DNA of 46,113 bases from a virus: IMG/VR virus record IMGVR_UViG_3300027881_000022, positions 1-46,113 of that record. One strand, given 5' to 3'. The notes beneath the pieces were generated by a model. The model made no database searches. It was given only the letters and a program-made list of their open reading frames with translations, and was not told where the DNA came from. This document shows positions 10,083 to 18,247 of this stretch, piece after piece. How positions within the stretch are numbered: the stretch's first letter is position 1; every line of letters begins with the position of its first letter. Position numbers and translations under genes: made by a program.

Positions 10083-11270
10083 TCACCCCATTCCATCTGT
10101 TTCATCACTCTCGGTGTGTCTTTGTGACCTTCCCAGCATATCAATCTCTCTTGATGCCGCATCAACCATTATTGCTGCGTCTATCTCACCAATGTGTTCT
10201 AATGATGCTGCTATCCTGTTAAACACTTCTACTACTTTTCTTAGGTCAATCGTTTCTCCTGCACGTTCTGCTGGCGTGTCTTTAACGTCAAACTCAGGTT
10301 TAGGAATGACATCTCCGATCTGTTTTGTCATGCTTTCTGCATCCACAATGCCACCATACTGTTCGGTAGCAAACTCAGCACTTCTTGCTGGATCCGCCCC
10401 AAACTCAGCAGCAAACTGTCTTCTTCCTGCGCTGATGAAGCTGGTGAATGTCGATGAGAGTTCATCCTCCAAGAACTTGTTTATTCTATCAGCCCTTGTC
10501 TGCTCGTCATCTTCTTTAACAGGATCGTACTGTGCCACTGTCACTTTTCCTTCACCAACAGCAACAACAACCTCTCTTTCCAGCACGTCTTGTGGTGTGC
10601 CGCTGGTGTCTTTGTCAAGCAAGCCCATGAGCTTTTCAATGGTCATGGTCTCAGCCTTGCCCTCAGAAGATTCCATTGTCTTCCGCAATGTCTCCATGCC
10701 TTCGGATCTTTCACTGAGATAGTCCTTCACTGATGATGGCAGGGAGTCGATTGTTCCCCAAGCGTCAACACTCGTATTGATCTTGTTCAACATGCTCAAC
10801 AGGTTGCTCAGTTCACCATATCTGCTTGTTTGCGTCATGACGCTAGACGCTGGTGACTCAAGCACCTGTGCAGCAGCAGTAGGGTTCGCACGCAGATATC
10901 CAATGATCTGGGATACGATGATGCCAGTTGTTGATTGCACAACAGACGACATGGGAGTCTCATCCATGACAGAGGCAGTCTTTTCCAGCATGGTTCTTAC
11001 GGTGTCTGGGGTGGCTGGCATGTCTGATGATTCTTGTCTGGCACTAGATACTGCTCTTCGGTACTCGTTCCCCAGTTCGACATCTAACTGAATTGTTCCA
11101 AGACTCTTCGCTGCCTGCATCACTGATTCTTTCAGTGATTCGGTGATGACCTCTTGAAGCATGGTATCTATTGCAGGTTTGGACTCCGTGATCGCCTCAC
11201 TGATTGATGATACTAGGCTTTCTTCATCAGACTCGAACTCTATCGTGTATGAGAGCTTATCTTCCGACAT
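10083..11270 (-). CDS. Tape-measure protein candidate
   Basis: 395 residues, highly helical and acidic at the N-terminus, with no Cys-rich or catalytic motifs. It occupies the tape-measure slot: directly after the frameshifting tail-assembly chaperones and before the tube initiator and hub. No strong transmembrane stretch is visible, unlike many tape measures. If the family rule of about 1.5 angstrom per residue holds, the tail would be short (about 60 nm). The start overlaps the second chaperone frame by 14 nt. The identity is from synteny and composition only. Confidence 0.55.
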   Translation of the reverse strand: MSEDKLSYTIEFESDEESLVSSISEAITESKPAIDTMLQEVITESLKESVMQAAKSLGTIQLDVELGNEYRRAVSSARQESSDMPATPDTVRTMLEKTASVMDETPMSSVVQSTTGIIVSQIIGYLRANPTAAAQVLESPASSVMTQTSRYGELSNLLSMLNKINTSVDAWGTIDSLPSSVKDYLSERSEGMETLRKTMESSEGKAETMTIEKLMGLLDKDTSGTPQDVLEREVVVAVGEGKVTVAQYDPVKEDDEQTRADRINKFLEDELSSTFTSFISAGRRQFAAEFGADPARSAEFATEQYGGIVDAESMTKQIGDVIPKPEFDVKDTPAERAGETIDLRKVVEVFNRIAASLEHIGEIDAAIMVDAASREIDMLGRSQRHTESDETDGMG

Positions 11271-11436
11271 TTACCAACTCAGCCTCCATGATCATGCGTT
11301 CACGAACAACAAGTAACTCATTGATCTCGTTCTTTGTCATGGTCTTGAACTGAGATGGTAGGATCTTGAAATCGAATGCCTTGACCAACAGGTACAGTTG
11401 TTCCCCTATGGGCGTTCTGTAGAACGCCTCAATCAT
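11257..11436 (-). CDS. Second frame of tail-assembly chaperone (GT-like extension)
   Basis: A 59-residue frame open from the slippery A-run to TAA at 11257-11259 (MIEAFYRTPIGEQL, then helical and charged). It lies in the -1 frame relative to the upstream chaperone and overlaps the tape-measure start by 14 nt. It also has its own ATG at 11436, which overlaps the slippery site. In phages the equivalent frame is mostly expressed as a C-terminal extension of the upstream chaperone (gpGT in lambda, the E/E' pair in P2). Here the predicted fusion spans 11257-11759. Its conserved layout makes it real despite its small size. Confidence 0.75.
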   Translation of the reverse strand: MIEAFYRTPIGEQLYLLVKAFDFKILPSQFKTMTKNEINELLVVRERMIMEAELVNVGR

Positions 11437-11759
11437 TTTTTTTGCAGACCACCGGAGATCTTACCGATCTCACTGTTGAGTCGCATTACAATGCCGACCT
11501 TGAGCACTTCGACCTCAGCCTCGGTCATCTTTGGCTCTACAAGACCAGCATGCACGGTGAGTTTCATGTACTCACGGTCTGCAACTTCCTGTGGTACTCC
11601 CTTCTTGACAAGGTTGGCGGCAGCACCAGCAATGGCAGCTTCCTGTTGCCAAGTGAGAGGTTTGATCCTTACTGGCTTCTCAAGTCCAACATCGACCTCT
11701 TTGATCTGATTGGCTTGTGCCATGAGTTCTATTTTCAGTGCTTCTGGATCTTCGGTCAT
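11433..11759 (-). CDS. Tail-assembly chaperone, first frame (G-like)
   Basis: 108 residues, helical and charged, with the MTEDPEALKIELMAQA start and a KPVRIKPLTWQQEA segment typical of tail chaperones. It follows the tail tube gene and precedes the tape measure, as in most long-tailed phages. The frame ends LQKK-stop, with the codons CAA AAA AAA TGA giving the heptamer A AAA AAA. The chaperone and its frameshifted longer form bind the tape measure and recruit tube subunits. The start follows AGGTGATTGA. Confidence 0.75.
   Translation of the reverse strand: MTEDPEALKIELMAQANQIKEVDVGLEKPVRIKPLTWQQEAAIAGAAANLVKKGVPQEVADREYMKLTVHAGLVEPKMTEAEVEVLKVGIVMRLNSEIGKISGGLQKK
11436..11443 (-). promoter_or_regulatory. 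Programmed -1 frameshift slippery site (A8)
   Basis: Eight A residues on the minus strand give an in-phase heptamer A AAA AAA directly before the TGA stop (11433-11435) of the first chaperone frame. A -1 slip lets ribosomes read ATG ATT GAG and on to the stop at 11257. Position between tube and tape-measure genes is the standard place for this signal. No downstream pseudoknot was worked out. Confidence 0.75.
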
Positions 11760-11770
11760 TCAATCACCTG

Positions 11771-12352
11771 TTATGTTCCATCTATCATTTTTATGCCCAC
11801 TCTTGGGGATACAAATGTTAGGGTCTCTCCGACCTCGCTATCCTGAGTGAATCCCAAACGATAGGTGTCTATCTTGCATTTGTCGAGTTTGTATTCCATG
11901 TACTTGTTGGTACCATCGATATGAAGTTCACAAGTGATGGTGAACTCATAGAGCTTCCACCATGGCTGTTGACCCGCATCTGGGGTGAGTGGTGCGTCTG
12001 AGAGTCCATCGTTTGAGTTCAAGAGTGTTCTTGCATCGATTGTTTTCAGGCTCTGATTGGCACCCACAAGGTCTCTGGCACTGCCCATGGCAAGCCTGAT
12101 CTTCATGGTGTCAAACACCATGCCCCTGATGGTTCCTCGACAGTCAAAGTTTCCTTCAACATACCATGGCACCCTCGATCCAACCTCATAATATGCCTCA
12201 AGATTGTTGTCAACAGTGAAGTTCATCTCCTGACCACGACCAATGAGTACTCCTGCAAGAGTGATATGGGCATTGAATCCTTTGTAGATACCTGCTTGTG
12301 GTACGTTTCCTTCGTCTAGTGCGCTTACGTTAGTTGCTTTGTTTTCTGACAT
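11771..12352 (-). CDS. Tail tube protein
   Basis: 193 residues, normal size for a myovirus tube subunit. It follows the sheath gene by 10 nt and precedes the chaperones, the canonical tube slot. Visible features are an N-terminal segment GFNAHITLAGVLIGRGQEMNF, then RVPWYVEGNFDCRGTIRG, and a C-terminal beta-rich half (CELHIDGTNKYMEYKLDKC) consistent with the tube beta-sandwich that stacks as hexameric rings inside the sheath. The start follows AGGTGATATGAA. Confidence 0.8.
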   Translation of the reverse strand: MSENKATNVSALDEGNVPQAGIYKGFNAHITLAGVLIGRGQEMNFTVDNNLEAYYEVGSRVPWYVEGNFDCRGTIRGMVFDTMKIRLAMGSARDLVGANQSLKTIDARTLLNSNDGLSDAPLTPDAGQQPWWKLYEFTITCELHIDGTNKYMEYKLDKCKIDTYRLGFTQDSEVGETLTFVSPRVGIKMIDGT

Positions 12353-12362
12353 TTCATATCAC

Positions 12363-14621
12363 CTACTCAATGTACTGAATGATAATGATGAACTTGATCG
12401 CCTTCACTGGTTTGATGGTGACCGTCACCTGCACAATGCCTGCCGCCTGCTGAGCAGGAGTTGACGTAGCCCTAGCCGTATATGAGTTTGGCTCGTCTGA
12501 CAGCATCTCTGCGCTCTTCATGGTCTCAAGGAACCCAATACAGGCATTCTCGATTGCTTGTCGTGAACTGCCAAGGTTCTTGCGCCCTATGAACTGGTTA
12601 CAGATCGACCTGATGCCTACAGTGGCATAGTCGGCGATCCTCACCGTGGTGATCTCTTTCCACTCACTATCAGAAGTGGTGTTGATCGATTCTCTCCAGC
12701 GATATCCACCTTCGGACATCTCACTTGCTGGTATGATCCTACGCTGCACGATCTGTTCAAGTTCTCCCTCGGAGTATGTGGTCTCAAGACCAGCAACACT
12801 GAGTGTCTTGAACAGGTTGGACTCAGAGATGTCTCCCTTACACAACTGACCTGCGAAATAGGCGGCAGTGTATGATGCAGGAAGGGTCTCTACTTCACCA
12901 GTGGCAACGTTTGTTCTCTCTATTCCGGGCGACACATATGCCAGTCGTTTTGATGCATATGGTCCACTGGACTGTAACACCTCGTTCAATGTCTTGTCAA
13001 ATCCATGTCCTGCGACAGAAACTCTCTCTTTCTTCTCATCAGACTGGTTCTCACAGTGGGTGACCATTGATGAGATCACTGGTCTGTCAGACCTCCCGGC
13101 GGCTGTCAAGACATGTACTGCTGTCTGTTCCAGTGCTACGAATCCCTCATCATAGTCTCCTGATGTGACATCAGTTGCACCACTATCCCCTGTGGTTCCT
13201 GCTCCAAGCCCGAACTGTTGGAATCCTGTTGTGATGAGAGGTTCCTCTGCAGAATTAGCAGCGGCTGCTGCTGTTGCAAGGGATGATCCTGCATTGACAT
13301 CCACAACCATGTCATCACCGTCTACCACCCAGAATGCCTCTTCAAGACCTCCGTATTTTATGGTGACCTTTCTTGAAGATGCTGTGTAGTAGTTGATGTT
13401 TGCATATGTGGTGTCTGCAGGGGTTGAGGTGCTTGACCACCTGATGTGCTTGTATTCTCCACCCGGCCATGCGGTTCCCCAGTTGTTCACAACAAACTCA
13501 CAGTATGCCTCTGGTATATCTAATGTGATGTCGAACATATAGTCCTCGACAAAAGCAGAGGCTGCCCATGCAACCCCACTGTCTGATGAGTACCATCCGT
13601 CACCCTTGGTGTAGGTGTCTGTGCCATCAGCAGTTAGACCACCTACATATGCTATACCAGCAGTAAAAGTATCAATGTAAACGACAATGGCATAGTCAGT
13701 ATCTGCTTCCAGATCATAGGTTGATCCAAATGTGAATACCTCTGTTGAATATGAAGAGGACAGTGCCAATGTACCGTGTGCAATAGCAACACTGGCAAGA
13801 TTTGCACCAGTTGGTTTGCCCGTGGTGGTATCAACTGCTCTCAATGCAGCAGTAATACTACCTTCAAAAGCATCATTGTCTGCAAGTCTCAGCCTCACGC
13901 CTGCTATTGTACAGGCGTCAAGGGTACTGAATGTCTGTGCGTTGTACATAGTAATTGCTGAAAGAGGTTCTCCAGCAACGTCAGCACTCTCCTTCAATGC
14001 GTGAGCATCAGAGTGTATGATCGTCATATCAACCGTTGTGCCTGCGCCAGAGTCATAGATCACCTGAACGCTGTTTCCTGCGTTCTCTTCTGCATAGTAG
14101 TTTGCAGCTGTGTCTATGTCCAGATAATCAAAAGGAGTTGTGGCAGTAGAGGCATCGGTGTACGAGTCCTCGACAAACCCAAAGTGCTGTGCTACGTGTC
14201 CTGTGGTCTCAGTGTCACCATCAGCGATCTCGATCTTGAACTGTAGATCATTGCCCCAAGTTCCTTCTGAGGCTGCTGAGAGAACCACACAGTCACCACT
14301 TGTTGACTGCACGTCTCTGGTTGCACTGGCTGCGTTACTAGACGCAACACGGACAGCATAAATATTACCAGCCCCACCATCGAAAGCAAGCTGAATTGCC
14401 CGAGTAAGGCTAAGCTCTTGCATCTCCGAGGAGCTATCAAACTCATCAGGATATCCAAAGGTGTCGTAAGCCTGTTGGATATCGGTTATCAGGGTAGGAG
14501 TATCCAACACGCCTCTGTTGGCTGTTCCCACCACTGCTAGAGTGTTCAAACTAACAGGTCCAGCAACTGCTAGGGCACCTGTTCTTTGTTCACTATATGT
14601 TCCGGGAAGTATTCTTGACAT
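12363..14621 (-). CDS. Contractile tail sheath protein with inserted jelly-roll-like domain
   Basis: 752 residues. The N-terminus has the sheath pattern LPGTYSEQRTGALAVAGP, TLAVVGTANRG and TRAIQLAFDGGAGNIYAVRV. The C-terminal 300 residues carry the conserved sheath core (SSMVTHCENQSDEKKERVSV, ASYTAAYFAGQLCKGD, RIADYATVGIRSICNQFIGR, RQAIENACIGFLETM). Residues about 220-370 form an extra beta-rich domain that looks like a lectin or jelly-roll fold (LEADTDYAIVVYIDTF, GDGWYSSDSGVAW, YMFDITL). Sheaths are often shorter (about 350-660). The gene gives the strongest proof of a contractile tail. The start follows GGTGACCACAT. Confidence 0.92.
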   Translation of the reverse strand: MSRILPGTYSEQRTGALAVAGPVSLNTLAVVGTANRGVLDTPTLITDIQQAYDTFGYPDEFDSSSEMQELSLTRAIQLAFDGGAGNIYAVRVASSNAASATRDVQSTSGDCVVLSAASEGTWGNDLQFKIEIADGDTETTGHVAQHFGFVEDSYTDASTATTPFDYLDIDTAANYYAEENAGNSVQVIYDSGAGTTVDMTIIHSDAHALKESADVAGEPLSAITMYNAQTFSTLDACTIAGVRLRLADNDAFEGSITAALRAVDTTTGKPTGANLASVAIAHGTLALSSSYSTEVFTFGSTYDLEADTDYAIVVYIDTFTAGIAYVGGLTADGTDTYTKGDGWYSSDSGVAWAASAFVEDYMFDITLDIPEAYCEFVVNNWGTAWPGGEYKHIRWSSTSTPADTTYANINYYTASSRKVTIKYGGLEEAFWVVDGDDMVVDVNAGSSLATAAAAANSAEEPLITTGFQQFGLGAGTTGDSGATDVTSGDYDEGFVALEQTAVHVLTAAGRSDRPVISSMVTHCENQSDEKKERVSVAGHGFDKTLNEVLQSSGPYASKRLAYVSPGIERTNVATGEVETLPASYTAAYFAGQLCKGDISESNLFKTLSVAGLETTYSEGELEQIVQRRIIPASEMSEGGYRWRESINTTSDSEWKEITTVRIADYATVGIRSICNQFIGRKNLGSSRQAIENACIGFLETMKSAEMLSDEPNSYTARATSTPAQQAAGIVQVTVTIKPVKAIKFIIIIQYIE

Positions 14622-14664
14622 ATGTGGTCACCATTCTTTTCATATCATTAGTCATTGATTAATC

Positions 14665-15138
14665 TTACGTAACTTCCTCATAGTCGGTTTTTAGCATCTG
14701 CCAACCATGAACAGTGATGTGGAGGTGTCCTGCTGAGACCGTCACAGCAGACTCTTGTGTGATCTTGTATGACTCAGTTGCTGAGGCATCACATTTCACT
14801 GGTATGTTGTATTTGAATCCACCACTGATCTTATTGGTTCCAGTTGGGAAGACAACAAGCACACTGGCTTCGCCCAGTGCGACCAGTTGATCCGCCTCAG
14901 TGATGTCGATTGGGGAGTTTGGTGCTGCCTCATCACTGTGAGTGAACCTCAGAGTGCCAGCACTTATGTCAAAGTCCTCAGTCATGAAGTACGTGATCTC
15001 CTTCACAAACAGGATGTATGAGGTCTCTGGTGAAACCTCCAGCTCTGGCTTAGAGACTGTAGTCCATAACACCTGCTTGGTCACTGGAAATCCATAGGGC
15101 AGGTTGTCCTTGTAGAAGTCAAAACTCTTGTTTACCAT
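14665..15138 (-). CDS. Hypothetical virion protein before sheath
   Basis: 157 residues, beta-rich and acidic (VLWTTVSKPELEVSPETSYI, GGFKYNIPVKCDASATESYK), with no recognised family. It overlaps the tail-terminator-like gene by 7 nt and precedes the sheath gene. A minor tail or neck protein is inferred from position. The start follows AGGACTTACT. Confidence 0.7.
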   Translation of the reverse strand: MVNKSFDFYKDNLPYGFPVTKQVLWTTVSKPELEVSPETSYILFVKEITYFMTEDFDISAGTLRFTHSDEAAPNSPIDITEADQLVALGEASVLVVFPTGTNKISGGFKYNIPVKCDASATESYKITQESAVTVSAGHLHITVHGWQMLKTDYEEVT

Positions 15139-15842
15139 AGTAAGTCCTCAATAAATTCTAGTCCGTCAAACAGATGGCTATCAAGGGGCAGGTCTGTTGC
15201 CATGCCTATCTGTGTCTCGTACTCATTGACGCTGAGATCGATCTGCTCAATGATGCCCCAAGTCTCATCCTTCTCGGGTATCCAGTTCAGATCATACTCT
15301 GCATGAAATGTCATGACCTTTCTCCACACTCGTGTGGTGGTCTGTGATATTCTCGGGTAGAGGGTGGACTGTGACTGCTCGAACATCCTTGTCTGTCCAA
15401 GATCAGGGAACAGGTCTCTGAACCCAAGTGAAGCAAAATGTCGCCTGCTTGACTGCATGATGTACATGATGGCATCGCCTATCATGTCTCTCTCCATGGA
15501 GTTACGTGCCCACACGTCTATCTGGAAGAGAAGATCCTTCTTCATGCCTTCGTACTCACCAAAGTCTATGCCACCGGGCACCTGCCCAATGCCAACATTG
15601 CCTGTCAGCTCTGACACGAAGGTGATGGCAACGAATGGGAGATCTATGAGCATGTCTGGGAACTCAAGGGCATAGGTGATTGGTTGAACGGTGTGGTAGT
15701 CAGAATCATCACCGAAAGTATAGGTGATGCTTGGCAACTTTTCTCTGAGTCTTGTGATCACGTGACCATAGACTGCTAGTTGTCCTGCTGGTCGGTATCC
15801 ATCAGAAGTGAGTCCAATGGTGTTGCTGTAGTTGTAACTCAT
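15132..15842 (-). CDS. Tail terminator/completion-like protein
   Basis: 236 residues. The segment LLFQIDVWARNSMERDMIGD, followed by a helix (AIMYIMQSSRRH), resembles the tail-terminator class that caps tube and sheath and joins the tail to the head. A WxRNS-type pattern with a following helix is common in that class. It overlaps the gp10-like gene by 4 nt and sits between neck and sheath genes, the expected place. The family match is approximate. Confidence 0.6.
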   Translation of the reverse strand: MSYNYSNTIGLTSDGYRPAGQLAVYGHVITRLREKLPSITYTFGDDSDYHTVQPITYALEFPDMLIDLPFVAITFVSELTGNVGIGQVPGGIDFGEYEGMKKDLLFQIDVWARNSMERDMIGDAIMYIMQSSRRHFASLGFRDLFPDLGQTRMFEQSQSTLYPRISQTTTRVWRKVMTFHAEYDLNWIPEKDETWGIIEQIDLSVNEYETQIGMATDLPLDSHLFDGLEFIEDLLW

Positions 15843-16276
15843 CCAACAGCCCCCGCCACTTCCTCTATCATGATGGTGTTGGCAATGTTGTTATGCTCAA
15901 AGTAGTGTACAGCAGGTCTGAAGAACGGTCTTGGGGGCACATAGTGTTGACCATATTCTAATATCATGGCCTTCACGTCATTGACAGATACCTCGAACTT
16001 TCCATCTCCCAGATCGTTCACGGTGACCGATCTATACAGATCTCCTGATCTGACCTGACCGGGATCATAGCCCACCATCCTAAGCCACTTTTCGCTTATG
16101 GGCTTCCACTTTTCATCACCAAGAAGTGTCTCATATCCACCACGAATGTTCGCCCTTATGATGTCTGCAAGAACCTCAGCAGCTTTGCCTGCGGCTGTAT
16201 TCTTAGGTCTCTTGATCTTACGCAGGAACAGGTCACGCATTCGGTCCTGTTGCGCAGACATCTTTACTTTGATCAT
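15839..16276 (-). CDS. HK97 gp10-like neck/tail-completion protein
   Basis: 145 residues from ATG at 16276, which overlaps the upstream stop as ATGA; a longer reading to 16357 lies wholly inside the upstream gene. The C-terminus has the hallmark LEYGQHYVPPRPFFRPAVHY of the HK97 gp10 family (E-G-x-PPRPFxRPA). The N-terminus is basic and helical (RMRDLFLRKIKRPKNTAAGK). These proteins act at the head-tail interface. A start at 16261 (MSAQQD) is also possible. Confidence 0.8.
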   Translation of the reverse strand: MIKVKMSAQQDRMRDLFLRKIKRPKNTAAGKAAEVLADIIRANIRGGYETLLGDEKWKPISEKWLRMVGYDPGQVRSGDLYRSVTVNDLGDGKFEVSVNDVKAMILEYGQHYVPPRPFFRPAVHYFEHNNIANTIMIEEVAGAVG

Positions 16277-16998
16277 ATCAATGGATATCCTCGTACAGTT
16301 ATCGTGGTACCTGCAGGAGTAGCATTTACGCCCGTGTCTACGACACCCAGACGCCATGCGTCATCCTCGATCACAATTCTGAGGTTCGGGAACTCTGTGC
16401 TGCTGTTATACAACTGGTTGATACCAGTCTTTGCAAACTTGATGTTGGCTGTGGTTCCTGTGGTTGCACCTCCCGGATAGATGCCAATCTCGATGTTTGT
16501 ACCATCGGTGTTGACCTCGATCTGGGTGATTACCACCCCTGAGAGTGGTGGCACAAAAGGAATCTCGGCTGCTAGGGTCTGACCAGTAGCGAGACCTGAG
16601 ATCTCATAGTTTACTGGTGTTGCACTGTCATTGGTTCCGTTGATGCCTGACAGAATTGTAGGCGCAGTAGCAATTACTCCACCGCCTTCTGGTAGGGGCA
16701 CCCCTGATGCAATGATCTGGGTGTCAACAATGTACGTGACCCAGTATGATGTGTCTGCTGTTGATGCAGCAGTGGCTTCTGGTCCAAGTTGGATCCAGTT
16801 TCCATCGACCATGTTCCGTGGAAAATCATTCCAAAAATCAGTACCAGTACCAGCAGCATTTGCCCATATACCTGTTACTCCGCCAGCATGGTAATCAAGT
16901 GGTATCTGATTAACAGGCCATGCGGAACCATCACCAGTAGCACTCAGTTCCATGGTTATAGTGTACTTTTTTGAATGTAGAAATATGCCATGTGGCAA
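16273..16998 (-). CDS. Virion protein, beta-rich, unknown
   Basis: 241 residues with a TTG start 2 nt after GGTGATC (16996-17007), the same start layout as at 2233, 2569 and 24546. An ATG 7 nt further on is in another frame and closes after 11 codons. The protein is rich in Gly, Thr, Ala and Asn (SATGDGSAWPVNQIPLDYHA, NWIQLGPEATAASTADTSYW), with a C-terminal half suggestive of a beta-sandwich (VVITQIEVNTDGTNIEIGIY). It is likely a head or neck decoration or fibre-like protein. No family is recognised. Confidence 0.75.
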   Translation of the reverse strand: MPHGIFLHSKKYTITMELSATGDGSAWPVNQIPLDYHAGGVTGIWANAAGTGTDFWNDFPRNMVDGNWIQLGPEATAASTADTSYWVTYIVDTQIIASGVPLPEGGGVIATAPTILSGINGTNDSATPVNYEISGLATGQTLAAEIPFVPPLSGVVITQIEVNTDGTNIEIGIYPGGATTGTTANIKFAKTGINQLYNSSTEFPNLRIVIEDDAWRLGVVDTGVNATPAGTTITVRGYPLI

Positions 16999-17038
16999 GT
17001 GATCACCACTCCTGCTAATGCTATGCCTTCTTATATGA

Positions 17039-17446
17039 TTATTGACTGACTCTCTCAAGTGCGCAACACAACAACAGATCTCCGTTAAGACCACTCATTA
17101 TGTCTGAAGAGAGCACTTCGTACTGCTTGCCCTTGTGCACTATGATGTCATTGATCTGGACATCCTCTGTTGGCGGAAAGTAGGCTAGGATGTCTGATAG
17201 GGGCACTTCATCATCGTCATCCCAGATGGTAAGTGCGTTCTCAAAGCACATCTCAGCCTTGGTGAGCCGCTGACCCTCTGTGACAGCATGATCTATGGAG
17301 TGTGTGATCTGACCAGTACCTCTACAATACTGGCAAGCAGGGTTAGCATGACCAAGAAGACGATCAACACATATGCATGCCATTGACTCAGAGTTGATGT
17401 CCTTCTTGGGATCTCTGATGACGATGACATTTTCCATATGTCTCAC
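17039..17446 (-). CDS. Zinc-binding neck protein, head-closure-like
   Basis: 135 residues. The N-terminal third has CICVDRLLGHANPACQYCRGTGQI, a four-cysteine zinc knuckle. The C-terminal part (DVQINDIIVHKGKQYEVLSS, then a strand to the end) resembles the beta-barrel of head-closure/stopper proteins. A related arrangement occurs at 23276-23791, so the two are probably paralogues. The annotated start is GTG overlapping the upstream TAG; ATG at 17437 is an alternative. Confidence 0.6.
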   Translation of the reverse strand: MRHMENVIVIRDPKKDINSESMACICVDRLLGHANPACQYCRGTGQITHSIDHAVTEGQRLTKAEMCFENALTIWDDDDEVPLSDILAYFPPTEDVQINDIIVHKGKQYEVLSSDIMSGLNGDLLLCCALERVSQ

Positions 17447-17934
17447 TACGGTGCAGGTACCTGTCTTCCGCCCTTAAGAGTTCCTAATGCCTCTCCTGTG
17501 GAACCGGGATCCTCGTGATCTTCAAGTATCACATCCCACACTGCACCAGCATCCCCACTGCCGCCAGCAGTCTCGATCAGACCTGCGGTGTTTGCTGTCC
17601 TCACAGAGACCTGATTCAGGGTCAACACGTCTGCAAAGTTGGTGTTAGCCCCATTAATAGCAACGGCGTACTGTCCATCCTCAAATGTCATGGTATAGTC
17701 ATTGATGATCTCAACAAGTCTTGCGAATGTGGTGCCCCCCAGTGTGACAATGGTGGTGTGGTTATGAGTGGCATCATTGATGATGCCCTGCTCTGTCACT
17801 TCTTCTGCTCTAAGGTCAAGGTGGAACTGGTTTGCTTCAAGAATGTATATGTCATATGGATCGCTTGTGTCTAGTGTCATGTACGCCTTTGGAATCGTAA
17901 TTACCTTATTAGGCCAATCAATGCTCAATGACAT
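17446..17934 (-). CDS. Conserved-type phage virion protein, unknown
   Basis: 162 residues. It has the style of a protein often found in metagenomic tailed phages next to tail genes: IDWPNKVITIPKAYMTL at the start, a HNHTTIVTLGGTTFARLVEI strand, NDYTMTFEDGQYAVAINGAN, then LNQVSVRTANTAGLIE. No function is established for that group as far as I know. The tail of the protein is Gly- and Pro-rich. It lies in a tight series of virion genes with 1-nt spacing or overlap to its neighbours. Confidence 0.75.
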   Translation of the reverse strand: MSLSIDWPNKVITIPKAYMTLDTSDPYDIYILEANQFHLDLRAEEVTEQGIINDATHNHTTIVTLGGTTFARLVEIINDYTMTFEDGQYAVAINGANTNFADVLTLNQVSVRTANTAGLIETAGGSGDAGAVWDVILEDHEDPGSTGEALGTLKGGRQVPAP

Positions 17935-17935
17935 T

Positions 17936-18247
17936 CTACTTCAGCTCTCTGACCACTCCACGCAGCCGTTCTATTTCCTGTAGATACTCGTCATTCTGTC
18001 TATTAGATTTTTCGAGCTGCTGATTCATGATGCTGGTCTGAGTCTCCATGCTTGAATGTAGTTGTTCTATTGCCCTGTCACGGTTCTTGATGGCATTGAA
18101 ATATCCTTGTAGTTTCTTTTGATTGTCAGCAATGACATCCTCAAGGACAATGCGCTTCTTCATGAGATAGATGACCTCTTTCTCAAGGTCTGTCCTGCCA
18201 AGGTTGTTGATCTGTTGAATGTCAATATGTCTTGGGTCTGTTGTCAT
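17936..18247 (-). CDS. Coiled-coil protein
   Basis: 103 residues, almost wholly helical with heptad-like spacing (residues about 18-102: LEKEVIYLMKKRIVLEDVIA, DEYLQEIERLRGVVRELK). Such small coiled-coil proteins beside fibre-like genes may act as trimerisation or assembly factors; here that is inference. Its start abuts the stop of the beta-helix protein gene. Confidence 0.7.
   Translation of the reverse strand: MTTDPRHIDIQQINNLGRTDLEKEVIYLMKKRIVLEDVIADNQKKLQGYFNAIKNRDRAIEQLHSSMETQTSIMNQQLEKSNRQNDEYLQEIERLRGVVRELK

Noticed and set aside
16967-16991. Possible frameshift: ATG at 16991 closes after 11 codons, and an A6 run could shift it into the long frame
   Set aside because: A TTG start at 16998, 2 nt after GGTGATC, opens the long frame directly and matches three other genes, so no shift is needed.
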